From the NCBI GenBank assembly GCA_026225945.1, contig JAMJFZ010000690.1, forward strand, positions 938,501 through 1,002,500: 64,000 nucleotides of DNA, in the 5' to 3' direction. The notes under the pieces are model-generated. The model had not been told where the DNA came from and did not search any database. It saw nothing but the letters and a program-made list of their open reading frames with translations. Origin of the DNA: Cricetomys ansorgei. Taxonomy: Eukaryota > Chordata > Mammalia > Rodentia > Nesomyidae. Made by a program: the position numbers and the translations under genes. Positions 25,205-37,090 of the stretch are shown one piece after another (position 1 is the stretch's first letter; every line of letters begins with the position of its first letter).

Positions 25205-25560
25205 CTCTTGCTGTTTTAATTTGTTTTTATTGTTCTGACTTTATGCCATGACTCAAAACATTTTCTGGAGTAATGTGTTTCTTTCAGCTTATACCTTACA
25301 CACTATGTTGAAGGAAATCCGGGCAAGATTCTTCATGCAGGAATTGAACCAGAGGCCATGGTGAAAAATGTCTTAGTCTCTTGCTCTTAATGGCCCATTC
25401 AGAATTATTTTTTATAGAACTCAGCATAACCTATCCCAAATTGGTACATACTTAGAAAGCCATACTTCTCATATTAATCTGTGATCTAGAAAATTTCCCA
25501 GAAACTTGACTATATACCAAGCTCAGGGAATCATGCTCTTAAATAAGGTTCCCTCTTTCC
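25205..25560 (+). mobile_element. hAT-like element closing the copy 1 array
   Basis: Landmarks 'gtgtttctttcagctta', 'caggaattgaaccagaggcc' and 'tttatagaactcagcataac' are matched in order by 62545-62880. Both 88-bp arrays end in this element, so its insertion predates the segmental duplication. Confidence 0.6.
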
Positions 25561-25639
25561 CCATGACCCCATCTTCTGTGGAATTGACAAAATACTAGCC
25601 TGTTCAGCTGATCCCCTCTCAACTTAACACTCAATTGCA

Positions 25640-28630
25640 TTACTATTAAACCATAATTCATGTTTTTTCATACAATATATTTTGATCATACTTTTTCCTC
25701 TCACAACTCCTTAAAGACGCTCTCCATCTTTTTGCCCACCATTTATTTTTCTAATTTTAATTTTTTTCTCCGCTTATACAATACATCCTGAATCCAGGCT
25801 TCCTTCCCTCCCTTCCTCCCAGCTTCCTTCATCTCCCCACTCCCTCTGATCCACACCCTTGTTTCCCTTCAGAAAAGAGCATTCTTCCCAAGGTTACCAG
25901 TCAAATAGGGTATAACAAGATGAAACAAGTCTAAGTAAGTGACCCTACACCAAGGTTGGAAGAAGCAGCCCAGCAGGAGGTAAAGTGTCCCATAGACAGG
26001 CAAAAGGGTCAGATATCCCTCCACTCCAACTTTTAGGAGGTCTACCACCAAGCCAGACCACTGCAAGATATATATAGGGGACTTATCACAGACCCATGCC
26101 GCTCTGTATCTGCTGCGTCAGTGAGCCCTTAAGAGTCTTGGTCAGTTGACTCTGTGGGGCATGTTATCTTGGTGTTCCTGACACATCTGGTCCCCCCAAT
26201 CCCTCTTCCCTCATCCTTGGTGTTCCTCAAGATCTACCCAATATTTGGTCCTTAGCATCTGCCTCTTCTCTCAACAGTTGCAGGAGGAAGACTCTCTGAG
26301 GACAATTGGGCTAGGCACCAATAGGATATCTTTAGTAATCATTCCTGCCCTATCCAGTCTCCATTTCCTGGACAACCCTGCAGTGTCAGGTATGGGCTCC
26401 TTCCCTTGGCATGTGGTTCTGCTCCTCCATTGCCTCAGCATATCCTTAAGGCGGGATAGGTAATAGCTCAAAAGTTTGAGGCTGTGCTAGTGTCACAGTC
26501 CCACCACTGGAAGCATTTCCTGGTTACAGAAGATGGCCTGTTCGGACTTCCTATACCCATTATTTGAAATCATCACTATGGTCACCCTTGCAGATTCCAG
26601 GGAGTTTCCATTGCAGTAGGTCTCCAAACCACCCCCAAATTTCCCTCACCTTTGGTGATTCATTGATAGAATTCTTGCTTGCCTACCAACCAAATTTTGT
26701 GTTCATTTTCTCCCCATTTCTCCCAAAAAGAATAAGAAAAAATGGTAATCAAAACAAAATAATAAATATAAAATAGTACAAAAAACCCAAACAAATAGCA
26801 GGTGCCCATGTGCACACACACGTTTGTACATGCACACCAAAGACACACAGACACAGACACACACACACACATACACATTTATTGTGTTACTTCACATTAT
26901 CCGCATGTGACCTGCACTGGGGTGTGTTTAACAAACAAACTGGTACTTCATAGGAGAAAACTGATTCTTCCTTTTTCCATAAGGTGTCAGTTAAAGCTTC
27001 TTGGTTAATGGTCAGACTTTGTCCATTTCCCCTTCTCTATGCTGAGATTTTGTCTAGTTTGAAGTTTTGATGGTCTTTCTCATACTCTAACAATCTTTTT
27101 GAGTTCTTATATGTATCAACACTCTTGTGTTAGATGATGCTGTTTGCTTGGAGTCATCCACCTCCCATGTTCTTATAATCTTTCCACCTTCTTTTCCATA
27201 AGGATTCCTGATCCTTGGTAGAAGAGGAATGATAAAGACATTCCATTTAGGGCTAAGTGTTACAAAGGTTTTCATTCTGCACATTGCCTAGTTGTGGGCC
27301 TCAGTGTTAATTAACCACTGTAAGAAGGAGCTTCTCTGAGGAGTGTTGGTTAAGTCATTCTATGGGGAAAACAGTATTCTTTAGTAGTTATCTTATTGCT
27401 ATGTTCCGTTAACAGAATAATAGTGGGAGGTTTTATGCTGAGGAAGTTTACTTTTAGTTTTATATAAAATAATTGTTTTATGCACTGTTGGATGAGAGGC
27501 TACCCTAGGTCTTGGCAGTTTGTATTGTTTGCAGGTGTTGGATTTACGTGTGGGTTGTAATTGCTAATGATCTGCATGTGCTACTAGTAGAATACCTGAG
27601 AAGTTCTGAAAGAATAAAAACACCTGAGCCAAGAGGCTCGAGGTTTCACTATTGATAGAGTATGGTGCTGGGCAGGATGGTGGTTCCCTCTGTTGAGATC
27701 TGGAAGAGTTTGCACCAATGACTATGCCTCATTGTCTTCTTTGCTGAAACACCATAGTAGGCATACAACTACAGTTTTCCCATAGGCATGACCTATCTCA
27801 CCACAGGTTCTTGGGTCACTTTAGCAGTAACAGGTATGGGTTCCATTTCATGGAGGAATGGGCCTTGAATCCAGTGAAAATGTGTTTGGTTGCTCCTATA
27901 ATATTTGTGACACTATTGCACCAGTATAGCTTGCAAGCTGATCACTGCTTTATGGCACAGGTGTTGCAACTGGATGATATGGATACTTACTTTTCCCCTC
28001 TGGTAGCATGCAGAGTACCTGGCAGAAAAATTAACACTACTAAATAAGGGTGAAGCTTCTAGGTTCAGGTTGTAGAGGGTAACAAAATAGACTTATCAAT
28101 AGACTTTGATCTTTGAGGGGTTGATTGGACTCTTTTGTCTAATAGCTAAAGCAGATTTAGCCCATTCCTGGCACTGGAGGTTTTAGTTGGAGGCATAATA
28201 TATCTAGTTGGGTCATTTTCTCCCTCATTATATGGTGGCTACATTAAATTCCATTCATAGAAGTATATATTTTAGGAAGTTTCTACAGTAGTAGAAAAGT
28301 AGTAGGTTTCCATATGGATCTTCTCAATCCCTTCAGGATTAGTTGTCTCTCCCTGTATTTCTTCCTTTATCTTGTTCTGTAATTGCCCTCTCTATTTCAT
28401 CCTCTAATCCTATATTTCTTTTTATCTCTCTACAACAATACATTATATATACCCTTCCTTGGGAGATTCTCCTACCCTAGTGCCTAAGCAAGTTATAATT
28501 CAGATTGTAGTACACATTTTGAGTGGTTAAATTCTAACTTCTACATATAAGAGAAAATTAAGATATATAATAGCTGTGTTTTGGTTCAGGATTACATCAC
28601 TCAGGATGATTTTTTCACGTTCCATCCATC
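25640..28630 (-). mobile_element. L1 3' UTR region(s), antisense
   Basis: Reverse-complement L1 3' UTR text: 'ctgaggacaattgggctagg' (26297), then a second stretch 27090-28060 with 'taagaaggagcttctctgag' (27321) and 'tattgcaccagtatagcttg' (27913), paralleling 5080-5350. An internal CA tract (26840-26878) and an A-rich block near 26725-26800 suggest two L1 copies in tandem or a break. Open frames here are repeat shadows. Confidence 0.65.
26840..26878. repeat. CA-rich microsatellite
   Basis: An interrupted (CA)n run within antisense L1 sequence. It also yields a spurious cysteine/valine-rich minus-strand frame. Confidence 0.9.
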
Positions 28631-29655
28631 TACCTGAAAGTCTCATTTTTCTTAACTTCAGAATAATATATCACTGTGAAGTAGTACCACATTTTCATCA
28701 TTCCTTCATCAGTTAATGGGCATCCATGCTGTTTCAATCTCTGGCTCTTTTGAACGTAGTAGTAGTGAATATAGATCAGAAAGTATCTCTGTAGTAGGAT
28801 GTAGAGTCCTTTGAGTATATGTTTAAGTAGCTGTATCATGAGGTAGATCAATTCTCAGCTTCCTGAAGAATCTCAACACTGATTTGATAGTGGGTATACA
28901 AGTTTGTATTACCATCAGCAACGAAAAAGTGTTCCCCTTTTCCAGCGGCAATGGCAATGTGTGCTGTCATTTTTTTTTTTTTGTTATTGTTGTTGAGCTT
29001 GGCCATTCTGACTTGGGTAAAATGAAAACTCAAAGTAGTTTTCATTTGCATTTCCTTGATGGCTAAGGATTTTGAACATTTTAAAAGTGTTTTGCAGCCA
29101 TTTGTGTTTTATCTTTTGGGAACTCTCTGTTTAGTTCTATACTCCATTTAAAAATTTGGTTGTTTTCTTGATGTTCATGTTTCATTGTGATTTCTTTGAG
29201 TATTCTAGATACTAATCCTCTACTAAATGTACTTGTTGGTCTTAATCTCTGCTCTATTTGTGTTCTGTTCAGAAATTACTTTTCTGTAGAAATGAATTCA
29301 AGCCTATTCTGTGCTTTCTATTCTATCAGATTCAGGGTGTTTAGTCTTAGGTTGAGGTCTTTGTGATCCATTTGAAGTTGACTTATGTGCAGAATGAAAT
29401 ACATGCATCTATTATCATTCTTCTAACATGCTAGTATCCAGTTTGAGCAGTACCATTTTCTGAAGTTGTTGTGATTTATCCAGTGTGTAGTTTTGGCTTC
29501 CTTGTGAAAAAACTGTTGTCCATAGGTGTGTGGAATTATGTCTGAGTTTTCAACACTAGTCTATTGATTGATTGATTGATGTGTCTGTTTTGATGCCAAT
29601 TCCCCACTGTTTTTATTGCTGTAGCTCTGCAATACAACTTGAAAACTGGAATGGA
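28630..29655 (-). mobile_element. L1 ORF2 C-terminal fragment, antisense
   Basis: The + strand is the reverse complement of L1 ORF2 3' coding sequence: 'ttcagaataatatatcactg' (28658), 'gagcttggccattctgactt' (28995) and 'gtgatccatttgaagttgac' (29361) are typical antisense ORF2 words. It is continuous in orientation with the 3' UTR immediately to the left. Stops and a poly-T run (28970-28981) show it is dead. Confidence 0.8.
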
Positions 29656-29666
29656 CGTAAATCAAG

Positions 29667-29667
<1 letters not shown>

Positions 29668-29706
<39 letters not shown>
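29668..29706. repeat. (ATT)n microsatellite
   Basis: Thirteen perfect ATT units directly at the end of the antisense L1 ORF2 fragment. Confidence 0.97.
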
Positions 29707-29709
29707 GAT

Positions 29710-30615
29710 TATACCTATCTGTTTTTTTTTGTTTCAATATATAGCTAAATATTCTCTTTAAATATATATAAAGTCTTTTTAAAATTCCAAAGTCTTTTAC
29801 TTCTATAAGTACATAACTAGCCAAATACTCTCTCATTGCAAGAGGGAAGAATTATGAAACAGTTACAATTAAATCAAAGTTAATCTAATCTCTAAAAATG
29901 TAACGAATTCAGAGTCCAACAACTGGAGTTCACTCAGGTTCTTCTGGACTCCAAAGGACTTTGGTACTCTCTCTTTGCCATCCACAGCACACATAACTTG
30001 TCCCATAAGATCAGGCCTGGTTCACATCCGACCTGCTTCTGCCCTTAATGCTCATACCCTGTTCCTGCAGTTTCAAATATATTTTGATTCCACAGGAATT
30101 GAAGCTGCACCTTCAGAAATGGCCTCATGGTCTCTCACTGTGTCAAACCCCACATGTTATCCATGACCCCTTCAATTATATAGCTTTCATGCTCTTAAAA
30201 GCAGTACCATGTGAGATGCTCTAAAACATTACCAAGATTGGCTCCATTTCCCCACCCCCATTCCTTTTGGCCACTGCTTCTGAGTCACAGAGACCAACTT
30301 GGGCAGACAGATCTCTAACCTACAGTAGGCACAGAAAGCCAGTTCCAGGGGACCAGGTAGGAATTCTGCTTTTTGACACCTCCCACTACACCTGACTAGC
30401 CCAGCCTCAAAGCACAGAACCATCCCCATCCTCCCACTGCCCTTCCCTCCTATCCCTGCATCTGAGTCACAGAGGCAGACAGGCAGAGCAAGCTAGCTCC
30501 AGGAGATCAGGTAGGAATCCTATTTGCTGACCTCTCCCACTACACCTGCTCAGCCCAGTCCCAAAGCCCCAAACCACCTCCAGTTTTGCAACTCTACATC
30601 TTCCAACCACTGCTT
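29710..30615 (-). repeat. Rodent medium-reiteration repeat (RMER-type), copy 1
   Basis: Shares ordered words with 63190-64000: 'aaatattctcttt', 'gcaagagggaagaattatg' (29838) versus 'agagggaagaataatgg', then a C-rich block about primary words such as 'tgcttctgccc'. Two imperfect internal copies are visible at about 30240-30420 and 30430-30600 ('ctgagtcacagag', 'gaccaggtaggaattctg' / 'gatcaggtaggaatcctat'). The family name is a guess from memory and the orientation is tentative. Confidence 0.45.
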
Positions 30616-30619
30616 CAGA

Positions 30620-33600
30620 AATGAAAAGGGGATATAAGCACAGACACCAAGGAAATCCAAAGAAGTATTAAGTCATACTTTAAAAACTTGTACTCCACAA
30701 AATTGGAAAATATAAAGAAATTGATATTTTTTGATAGATACCGCCATGAAATGAAGATCATACAAACAATTTAAATAGACTTATATACCCCAAAGAAATT
30801 GAAGATGTCGTTTAAATCCTCCCAACCAAAAAGAAACCCAGGGCCAAATATAAAGAAATGGATATTTTTTGATAGATACCAACATGAAATGAAGATCATA
30901 CAAACAATTTAAATAGACTTATATACCCCAAAGAAATTGAAGATGTTATTTAAATCCTCCCAACCAAAAAGAAACCCAGGGCCAAATGGTTTTGGCTCAT
31001 AGTTTTAACAGATATTCAATGAAGGGTTAAGACCAATACTCCTCAAATAATTCCACAACATAGGAGCAGGAGGAACACTGCCAAACTCATTCTATGAGGC
31101 CACAATCACCCTGATACACAAACAAGATAAAGATTCAACAAAGAAAAGAGAATTACAGACTAATTTCTCTTATGAACATAGATGCAAAAATCCTCAATAA
31201 GAGACTTGCAAACCAAATCCAAGAACACATCAAAAAGATCATCCACCATGATCAAGAATGATTCATCCCAGAGATTCAGGAATGTTTCAACATAAGAAAA
31301 TCAATATAATTTACCACATGAACAAATTGCAAGAAGAAAACATGATGATCTCACTAGATGCTGAGAAAGCTTTTGAAAAATCCATTACCTCTTTCTGATA
31401 AAAGTCTTGGAGAGATTGGGGATACAAGCAAAATATCTAAACATAACAAGGGCAATTTAAAGCAAACCTCCTGGCAACATCAAATTAAATGGAAAGAAAC
31501 TCTAAGCAATTCCACTAAAATCAGGAACAAGGTAAGGTTGTCCACTCTCTCCATACATATTTATTATAGTATCTGAAGTTTTAGCCAGAGCAATAAGACA
31601 ACAGAAGGAATTAAAGGGATACAAATTGGACAGGAAGAAGTCAAAGTATTGCTATTTGCAGATGATATGATAATGTATATAAGTGACCCCCAAAAATCTA
31701 CCAGGGAACTTCTACAGCTAATAAACAAATTCAGTGAAGTGGCTGTCTACAAGATCAACTCAAAACAATCAGTAGCCCTCCTATATACAAAAGACAAACA
31801 GACTTAGAAAAAAATCAAGGAAACTATACCCTTCATAATAGCCACAAACAGCATAAAATAGCTTGGAGTGACTCTAATCAAGCAAGTAAAACCCTTATTT
31901 GTAAAAAAAATGTTATATATCTTTGAAAACAGAAATTGATGAGGATCTCAGAAGATGGAAAGGTTTCCCATGTTCCTAAATTGGTAGGATTAACATAGTA
32001 AAAATGGCCATCTTACCAAAAGCAATCTACAGATTCAACACAATCACTATCAAAATCATAGCACAATCCTTTACAGAACTTGAAAGGACAATATTCAACT
32101 TCATATGGAAAATTAAAAAACCTAGGATAGATAAATAGTCTAACAACAACAATAAACTTCTGGAGGTCTCACCATTCCTGATCTCAAGTTGTTCTCCACA
32201 GCAATAGGAATAAAAACTACATGGCATTGGCATAAAAACAGACATATTGATGAGTGGGACTGAATCAAAGAACCAGACATAAATCCACACACTTAATGGA
32301 TACTTTATCCTTGATAAAGCAGCCAGAAATACACACTGGAAAAAAAAGACAGCATCTTAAACAAATGGGGCTAGTCAAACTGGATGTCTGCATGTCAAGT
32401 AGACCTATATTTGTCACCCTGCACAAAATTCGAGTCCAAGTGGATCAAAGACCTCAACATAAATCCAGACTGAACTTGATAGAATAGTTTTTGGGAAATA
32501 TCCTTAAACACAGGTGACACAGGTGACAACTTCCTGAACAGAACACCAACAGCTAAGGCACTAAGAACAACAATTAGTAAATGGGACCTCATGAAACTGA
32601 AAAACTTCTGTAAGGCAAAAGACATAGTCAAGACAAAACGGCAGCCCAAAGAATGGGAAAATATTTTCACCAAGTCCACTTCTGATGGAGGGCTAATATC
32701 CAAAATATAGAAAAACTCAGAAACTAGACAATAACCAACCAAATAATCCAATAAAAATGGGGTATAGATCTAAACAAAGAATTCTCAAAAAAAAAAAGAA
32801 TCTCTAAGGCTGAGTAACACTTAAAGAAATGTTCAACATCCTTAGCCATCAGGGAAATGCAAATCAAAACTACTTTGTGATTCCATCTTACACCTGTCAG
32901 AATGGCTAAGATCAATAACACAAATGACAGCTCATGTTGGAAAGGTTGTGGAACAAGGGGGAACACTGCTTAATTGCTGGTGGGAGTTCAAACTTGTACA
33001 GCCATTGTGGAATTCAATATGGCAATTCCTCAGGAAATTGGAACTCTACCTACCTCAAGACCCAGCCATTCCACTCCTGGGCATACACCCAAAGGATGTT
33101 CCATCCTACCAGAGGGACACTTGCTCAACTATGTTCACAGCAGCTTTATTCATAATAGCCAGAAATAGAAATAACCTAGATGCCCTTTAACTGAAGAATG
33201 AATAAAGAAATTGTGGTACATTTACACAATGGAGTACTACTCAGCTATTAAAATACTGACTACACAAATTTTGCAGGCAAATGGATGGAACTAGAAAAAA
33301 ATCATTCTGAGTTAGGTAACCCAGTCCCAGAAAGACAAACTCTGCATGTACTTACTTATATATGGTTATTAACTGTTAAGCAAAGGACAATGGCACTGCA
33401 ATCTATAGACCCAGAAAGACTAAGCAACAAGGAGGGCCTCAGTGAGGATTCAGGGATCACTCTGGTAAAGGGAAAGTGTAACAGACAGTGCAGGTTGGCT
33501 GTGGGTGTTTAGGAGTTTGAAGAGAAGAGACCAGATATGGAGAGATAGATGGAAAGAAAGTCTATATGGAGAGACAATTGGAAATGGAGGACATTAAGTG

Positions 33601-33740
33601 GGGGTAGGGTAGGATGTCTGGAGACCAAGGGCAGTGGAAACTCACTGGAGTCCACGATGGAGACCTATAGGGTTGTACTAGAAATAAGAGGGGGTCTAAT
33701 CATGCTTTGGACCCTGGAATTCTCACCCTGAAAGCAAATG
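30620..33740 (+). mobile_element. L1 ORF2 reverse-transcriptase to 3' UTR, sense, 5'-truncated
   Basis: Sense L1: RT-domain sequence from about 30990, the catalytic FADDM-type motif encoded at about 31657 ('tttgcagatgatatgataat'), the ORF2 C-terminus ending around 33190-33260 ('aatggagtactactcagcta' at 33228), then a purine-rich 3' UTR to about 33740. Multiple stops and frameshifts split the frame, so it is inactive. It carries an internal 138-bp tandem duplication (30708-30985). Confidence 0.88.
30708..30985 (+). repeat. 138-bp tandem duplication within L1
   Basis: Two adjacent copies, 30708-30845 and 30846-30985, differ at only about four or five positions (for example 'accgccatg' versus 'accaacatg'). 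138 is a multiple of 3. The low divergence shows the duplication is much younger than the L1 around it. Confidence 0.93.
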
Positions 33741-34190
33741 TTGTTCAGCTGCTCCCCTTTTTCTTAGCCCTGACAAAATCTAGCTAAATTCTAAATGCTG
33801 CCTGCTTCACAGAAGGTCACTAACAAAGGAATGTGGCCTGGTTGGTGCTTATTTGAACACTGTAGCTGGAAGGCCTAGGGCTGAGCCCATTTTTGGATAA
33901 GGTGTCTTCCTCTTTCCCCTGTGAGACCAAGCCTTATACAGAAGGTCCTTTTCAGGACTTTGACTCTTAGACAATGAGCTGCCCACATACAAATGGGGCC
34001 ACTCCAGTATCTCTGTCTTAACCAAGGCCCCATCCCTGGGTGCCAAGGACCCTCGCCTGCCTTTTCTCCTATAAATGTAACCACCCTTGCTTCAATAAAC
34101 TGAGCTGTTTCACTGACAACAGTCTCCCAGGAATTCTGTTTCCTGCAGCTCTCAGCCTCCTACCAAAGATCTGCCTAGACCCAGCATGGA
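33741..34190 (+). mobile_element. LTR-like element, unclassified
   Basis: Has LTR-type promoter and polyadenylation architecture: 'ctcctataaatgtaacc' (34066, TATA-like), then 'ttcaataaactgagc' (34091, AATAAA) and a CT-rich R/U5-like tail. No definite TG...CA ends or target-site duplication were found. Text near its start resembles the insert at 22345. Confidence 0.45.
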
Positions 34191-34650
34191 CCTACCCTAT
34201 GCTTTCTTCCCTGAAGCTGAGCCAGTGACTGGTGGCTTAGCTACCACCAAGGGAGGAAAGCAAACAAAGAAATCCACAGAGACCTGTATAGGAGCACTTG
34301 GAAAAAGTTTTTATTTTGGTTTCTTTAAAAATGCAAAATGGCATTGGATTAAGTTTGTGCTCCCACCCTAGCTGTGGTATAGTTGTTTTCCAGTTGGATT
34401 TGGAATGCTTGATGCAGGTGGCTATAATTTGGTTAGTTGCAGTTGTTCTGGTACCTGTAGCTTGTTTTTGGGATTGGGTGCCATATGGGTTGATGGGAAC
34501 TTTTGGCTTAATGTATAAAAGTCTGAAGCCCCAAGAGTTGGGGTGGGCATTGGTTGGTAGTTTGTTGGTTAGGTTGCTGCTGTTAGTGTGATAATTCCTA
34601 AAAGAACAAAGGTTGGAGAGATTGAGTTTATAGATTGTGCACTGAGATGC
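34191..34650. other. Unclassified DNA, no gene seen
   Basis: The open frame 34298-34591 is hydrophobic but has no recognisable family, no supporting splice context and no counterpart elsewhere in the window. I do not call it a gene. Confidence 0.4.
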
Positions 34651-34659
34651 TAGTCTGAC

Positions 34660-35745
34660 TCGCTGTCAGATAGGCCCCTTCAAGCTTAGGACAGCCTCAA
34701 AAGAGGCTGTGAAGATTTCTGCCTTTCTCTCTTCCTATATCAAGGCTGCTTGCAAAAGTAGTGAAGATTTCTCTTTCCTTTCTCTATCCCTAAATTGAAG
34801 GTAAAAGATTCTAGCATTCTGCCACAGAGACTTTGGCAAGTACCTCTAGCAATAGGGGCTGGGGAGCCCAAACAGGCTATCACTTATAACTGGCAAGGCT
34901 CCCAATGGTGGGACTGGGAAACCACCTCAGCCACAAAAACTTTGACCTATAGTACCATTCTCCATACAGGACCCACTGGGATAATGGAAAGGCAGAAGAA
35001 CACCAGGCCAAAGGAGAGAACCCATGCCTTGATTCTGCAGAGTAGATCAGGAAATAGAGACTTGATAACTATGATATGATTTCTAATGACATACAGTTCT
35101 ACTAATAGATCACTACCTAGCCCAGTCTCCATCAGAGAGGCTTCTGCCAGCAGCTGATGGGAACAGATGCAAAGGCTAAGAGACAAACATCATGCAGAGC
35201 TCTGGAAAAATCACAGAAGGAGGAGGGATTTCAGGGACCAGAGGAGTTGGGGAAACCAGGAGAACAAGCCCCACAGAGTCAATGGACCAGCACTCTTGGG
35301 GTTCCTCAGAGCCCGAAGCAGCAAAGAACTTGCAGGGTCTCCTAGATATGTTATATGGTTGTCTGGCTTGGTGTTCTTGCAGAGAACGTATAGGCTAGAA
35401 TATATGTGGGCATTCTCTGATGCTTTTGTTTGCCCTTGGGATCCATTTCCTTCAGTTTTGTTGCCTAGTCCACCCTCAATGTAGGGACTAGTGCCAGGCC
35501 TTGTCCCATCTTGTATCACCCTGTCGGAGCAGTAACTATGGAGGACTGGTCTCTTTTATGGGGAGAAGCAGGCATGAGGATGAGTGAGTGAAGGTGGAGA
35601 GGGTATGTAATTGGAGGAGAGGGAAGATGGGGGGATATGGGAAGAATGGAGGAAGGGTAGTAGGGGTGCTGATACCTAGTATACAAGAGAAGAAAATAAG
35701 TAAGTAAATAAATTATAAAAACAAACAAACAAACAAGCAAAAGCA
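34660..35745 (+). mobile_element. L1 3' UTR, sense, with A-rich tail
   Basis: Sense 3' UTR landmarks 'tagatcactacctagcccag' (35106) and 'ggcttctgccagcagctgat' (35138), a G-rich polypurine tract (35570-35660) and an A-rich end with 'aaataaattataaaaacaaac' at about 35706. This is the normal L1 3' terminus. Confidence 0.75.
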
Positions 35746-35999
35746 TTACCAAGTTTGGCAACAAGCATGAGATGCAGCCCTGGCCCTCTCTGGACCACAG
35801 TTTATGTGTGCTGACTCTGCAGAAATGCTTCTCATAAGAGTTTGCCTTGTACTTCAGGATGGTGGCTGGGCAGACAGTGGAGTCTGATGTTTTAGTTTTG
35901 GTTGCCTGCCCACCGCCCCACCGATATGGTCATCTCTGGCCCCTTAATTCATGGACATGGATAAACTATTCTGTCACCAAGTTCAAGTGAGAAAAATTT

Positions 36000-37090
36000 G
36001 AAAGTTATATGTGATTAGAAAGACAATAGACTTGGAACTGACTGCCCATGAAGGGAAGCAAAGATGGTGAAATGCAGCATGATACACAGTGAAGATGTGG
36101 AGCTAGAGTCCTAGCAGGATCAGGTGTGGGGGGTCCTCCTGGATGCAGAGGCCACTGATGATACCCCACTGGGTCCAGCAGAATGGATTTTGAGAGTTGA
36201 GTGTGGTAGGAAGGACAGCAGACCTGGATGATCGACTGCCCGTGAGGGGAGGGAGGAAAGAGGGCAGAGAGCAGTGGGATGCACAGTGGGGATGCATAGC
36301 TAAAGTGCTGGTGTGATCAGATGCAGCGTTCCCCCTGGTAGGCAGGGCCATTGCTCCCCAACTCCCAAATTCTCAGTCAGAGAGAGTCTGAACTGGAAGT
36401 ACAGTCATGGCACTGGCATGACCAAGAAGGTAGAAAAGAGGAACTTGGGTAGAATGATATGGGGAAGGAGAGTTCTGCAGAGAGAGGGCACAATGGTGAG
36501 CACTGCTGAGAAACCCATGGCTAGGATAAGTGACAGGCAAGGGAGTGATTCCAGGGTGGATGGGGTACCAGTCCTCCAGTAACCACCAAACAGAAGCCAC
36601 TGCTCCCTTGCTGCCTCCTGATGCCCTCTCTGATGGGATAGTGAAAGCATAGATTGCAGCACTACCTGCTGGTCACAGCCTGAAGTACAGGACCTGAGGA
36701 GGCAGGACAGTAGCAATGCTGTGGGCACACTACCAAATTGCAGGGTTGTCCTGGACTAGGGCAATAGGAAAGAATTCGCAGCTATGGAACATCTTATCTT
36801 ATGTGCAAGGTCTCTGAATGGGACTGGCATTTGGACCCTTCTAGTTGCTTTGCCACCTGATATACTGAGCTGCAGCTCCCACAGTTGAGGCTGCTGCTCA
36901 TAGCACTCTCCCTGATGGGGTACAGAAAGAGTGGACTGCAGAATTGCCCATGGGAAACTGACTGCATGCACAAGGTCTGAGGTAGTAGATCAAATGGCGC
37001 TGAGGGAAGGACATGCTCCAACAACCTAGAGTCTGCCCATGGGCTGCTGGGGTCCAGCCTCGACTTGAAGTTGTGGCCTTGAAAAAGGGA
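36000..37090 (-). repeat. Arm B flank: inverted counterpart of arm A units
   Basis: Contains imperfect direct repeats with a period near 190-200 bp: 'acttggaactgactgcccatgaa' (36031) versus 'acctggatgatcgactgcccgtg' (36221), and 'tgatacacagtgaagatgtgg' (36080) versus 'ggatgcacagtggggatgca' (36275). The minus strand of 36850-37090 aligns with 8010-8230, for example minus-strand 'atcagggagagtgctatgag' with 'atcatggagagcaatatgag' (8160). Open frames on both strands are not conserved between arms. Confidence 0.65.

Larger units (their letters stand above)
9470..25560 (+). repeat. Segmental duplication, copy 1
   Basis: Direct-orientation counterpart of 49915-62880. Matching landmarks in the same order: 'gtcccattatgctcacc' (9480) with 49926; 'gggttacatc' (12312) with 51548; the L1 3' UTR at 12460 with 52080; 'tctcacatatgag' (13928) with 56159; the putative exon 1 block at 14520-14655 with 56733-56867; the claudin-like exon; the post-gene sequence at 16790-16990 with 59100-59280; a downstream 88-bp array; and a closing hAT-like element (25205 with 62545). 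Divergence is substantial, so this is an old duplication. Copies differ by insertions on both sides. Exact ends are estimates. Confidence 0.8.

Noticed and set aside
32924..33190. Three overlapping ORFs of 64-88 codons
   Set aside because: They are frame-shifted shadows of the L1 ORF2 C-terminus.
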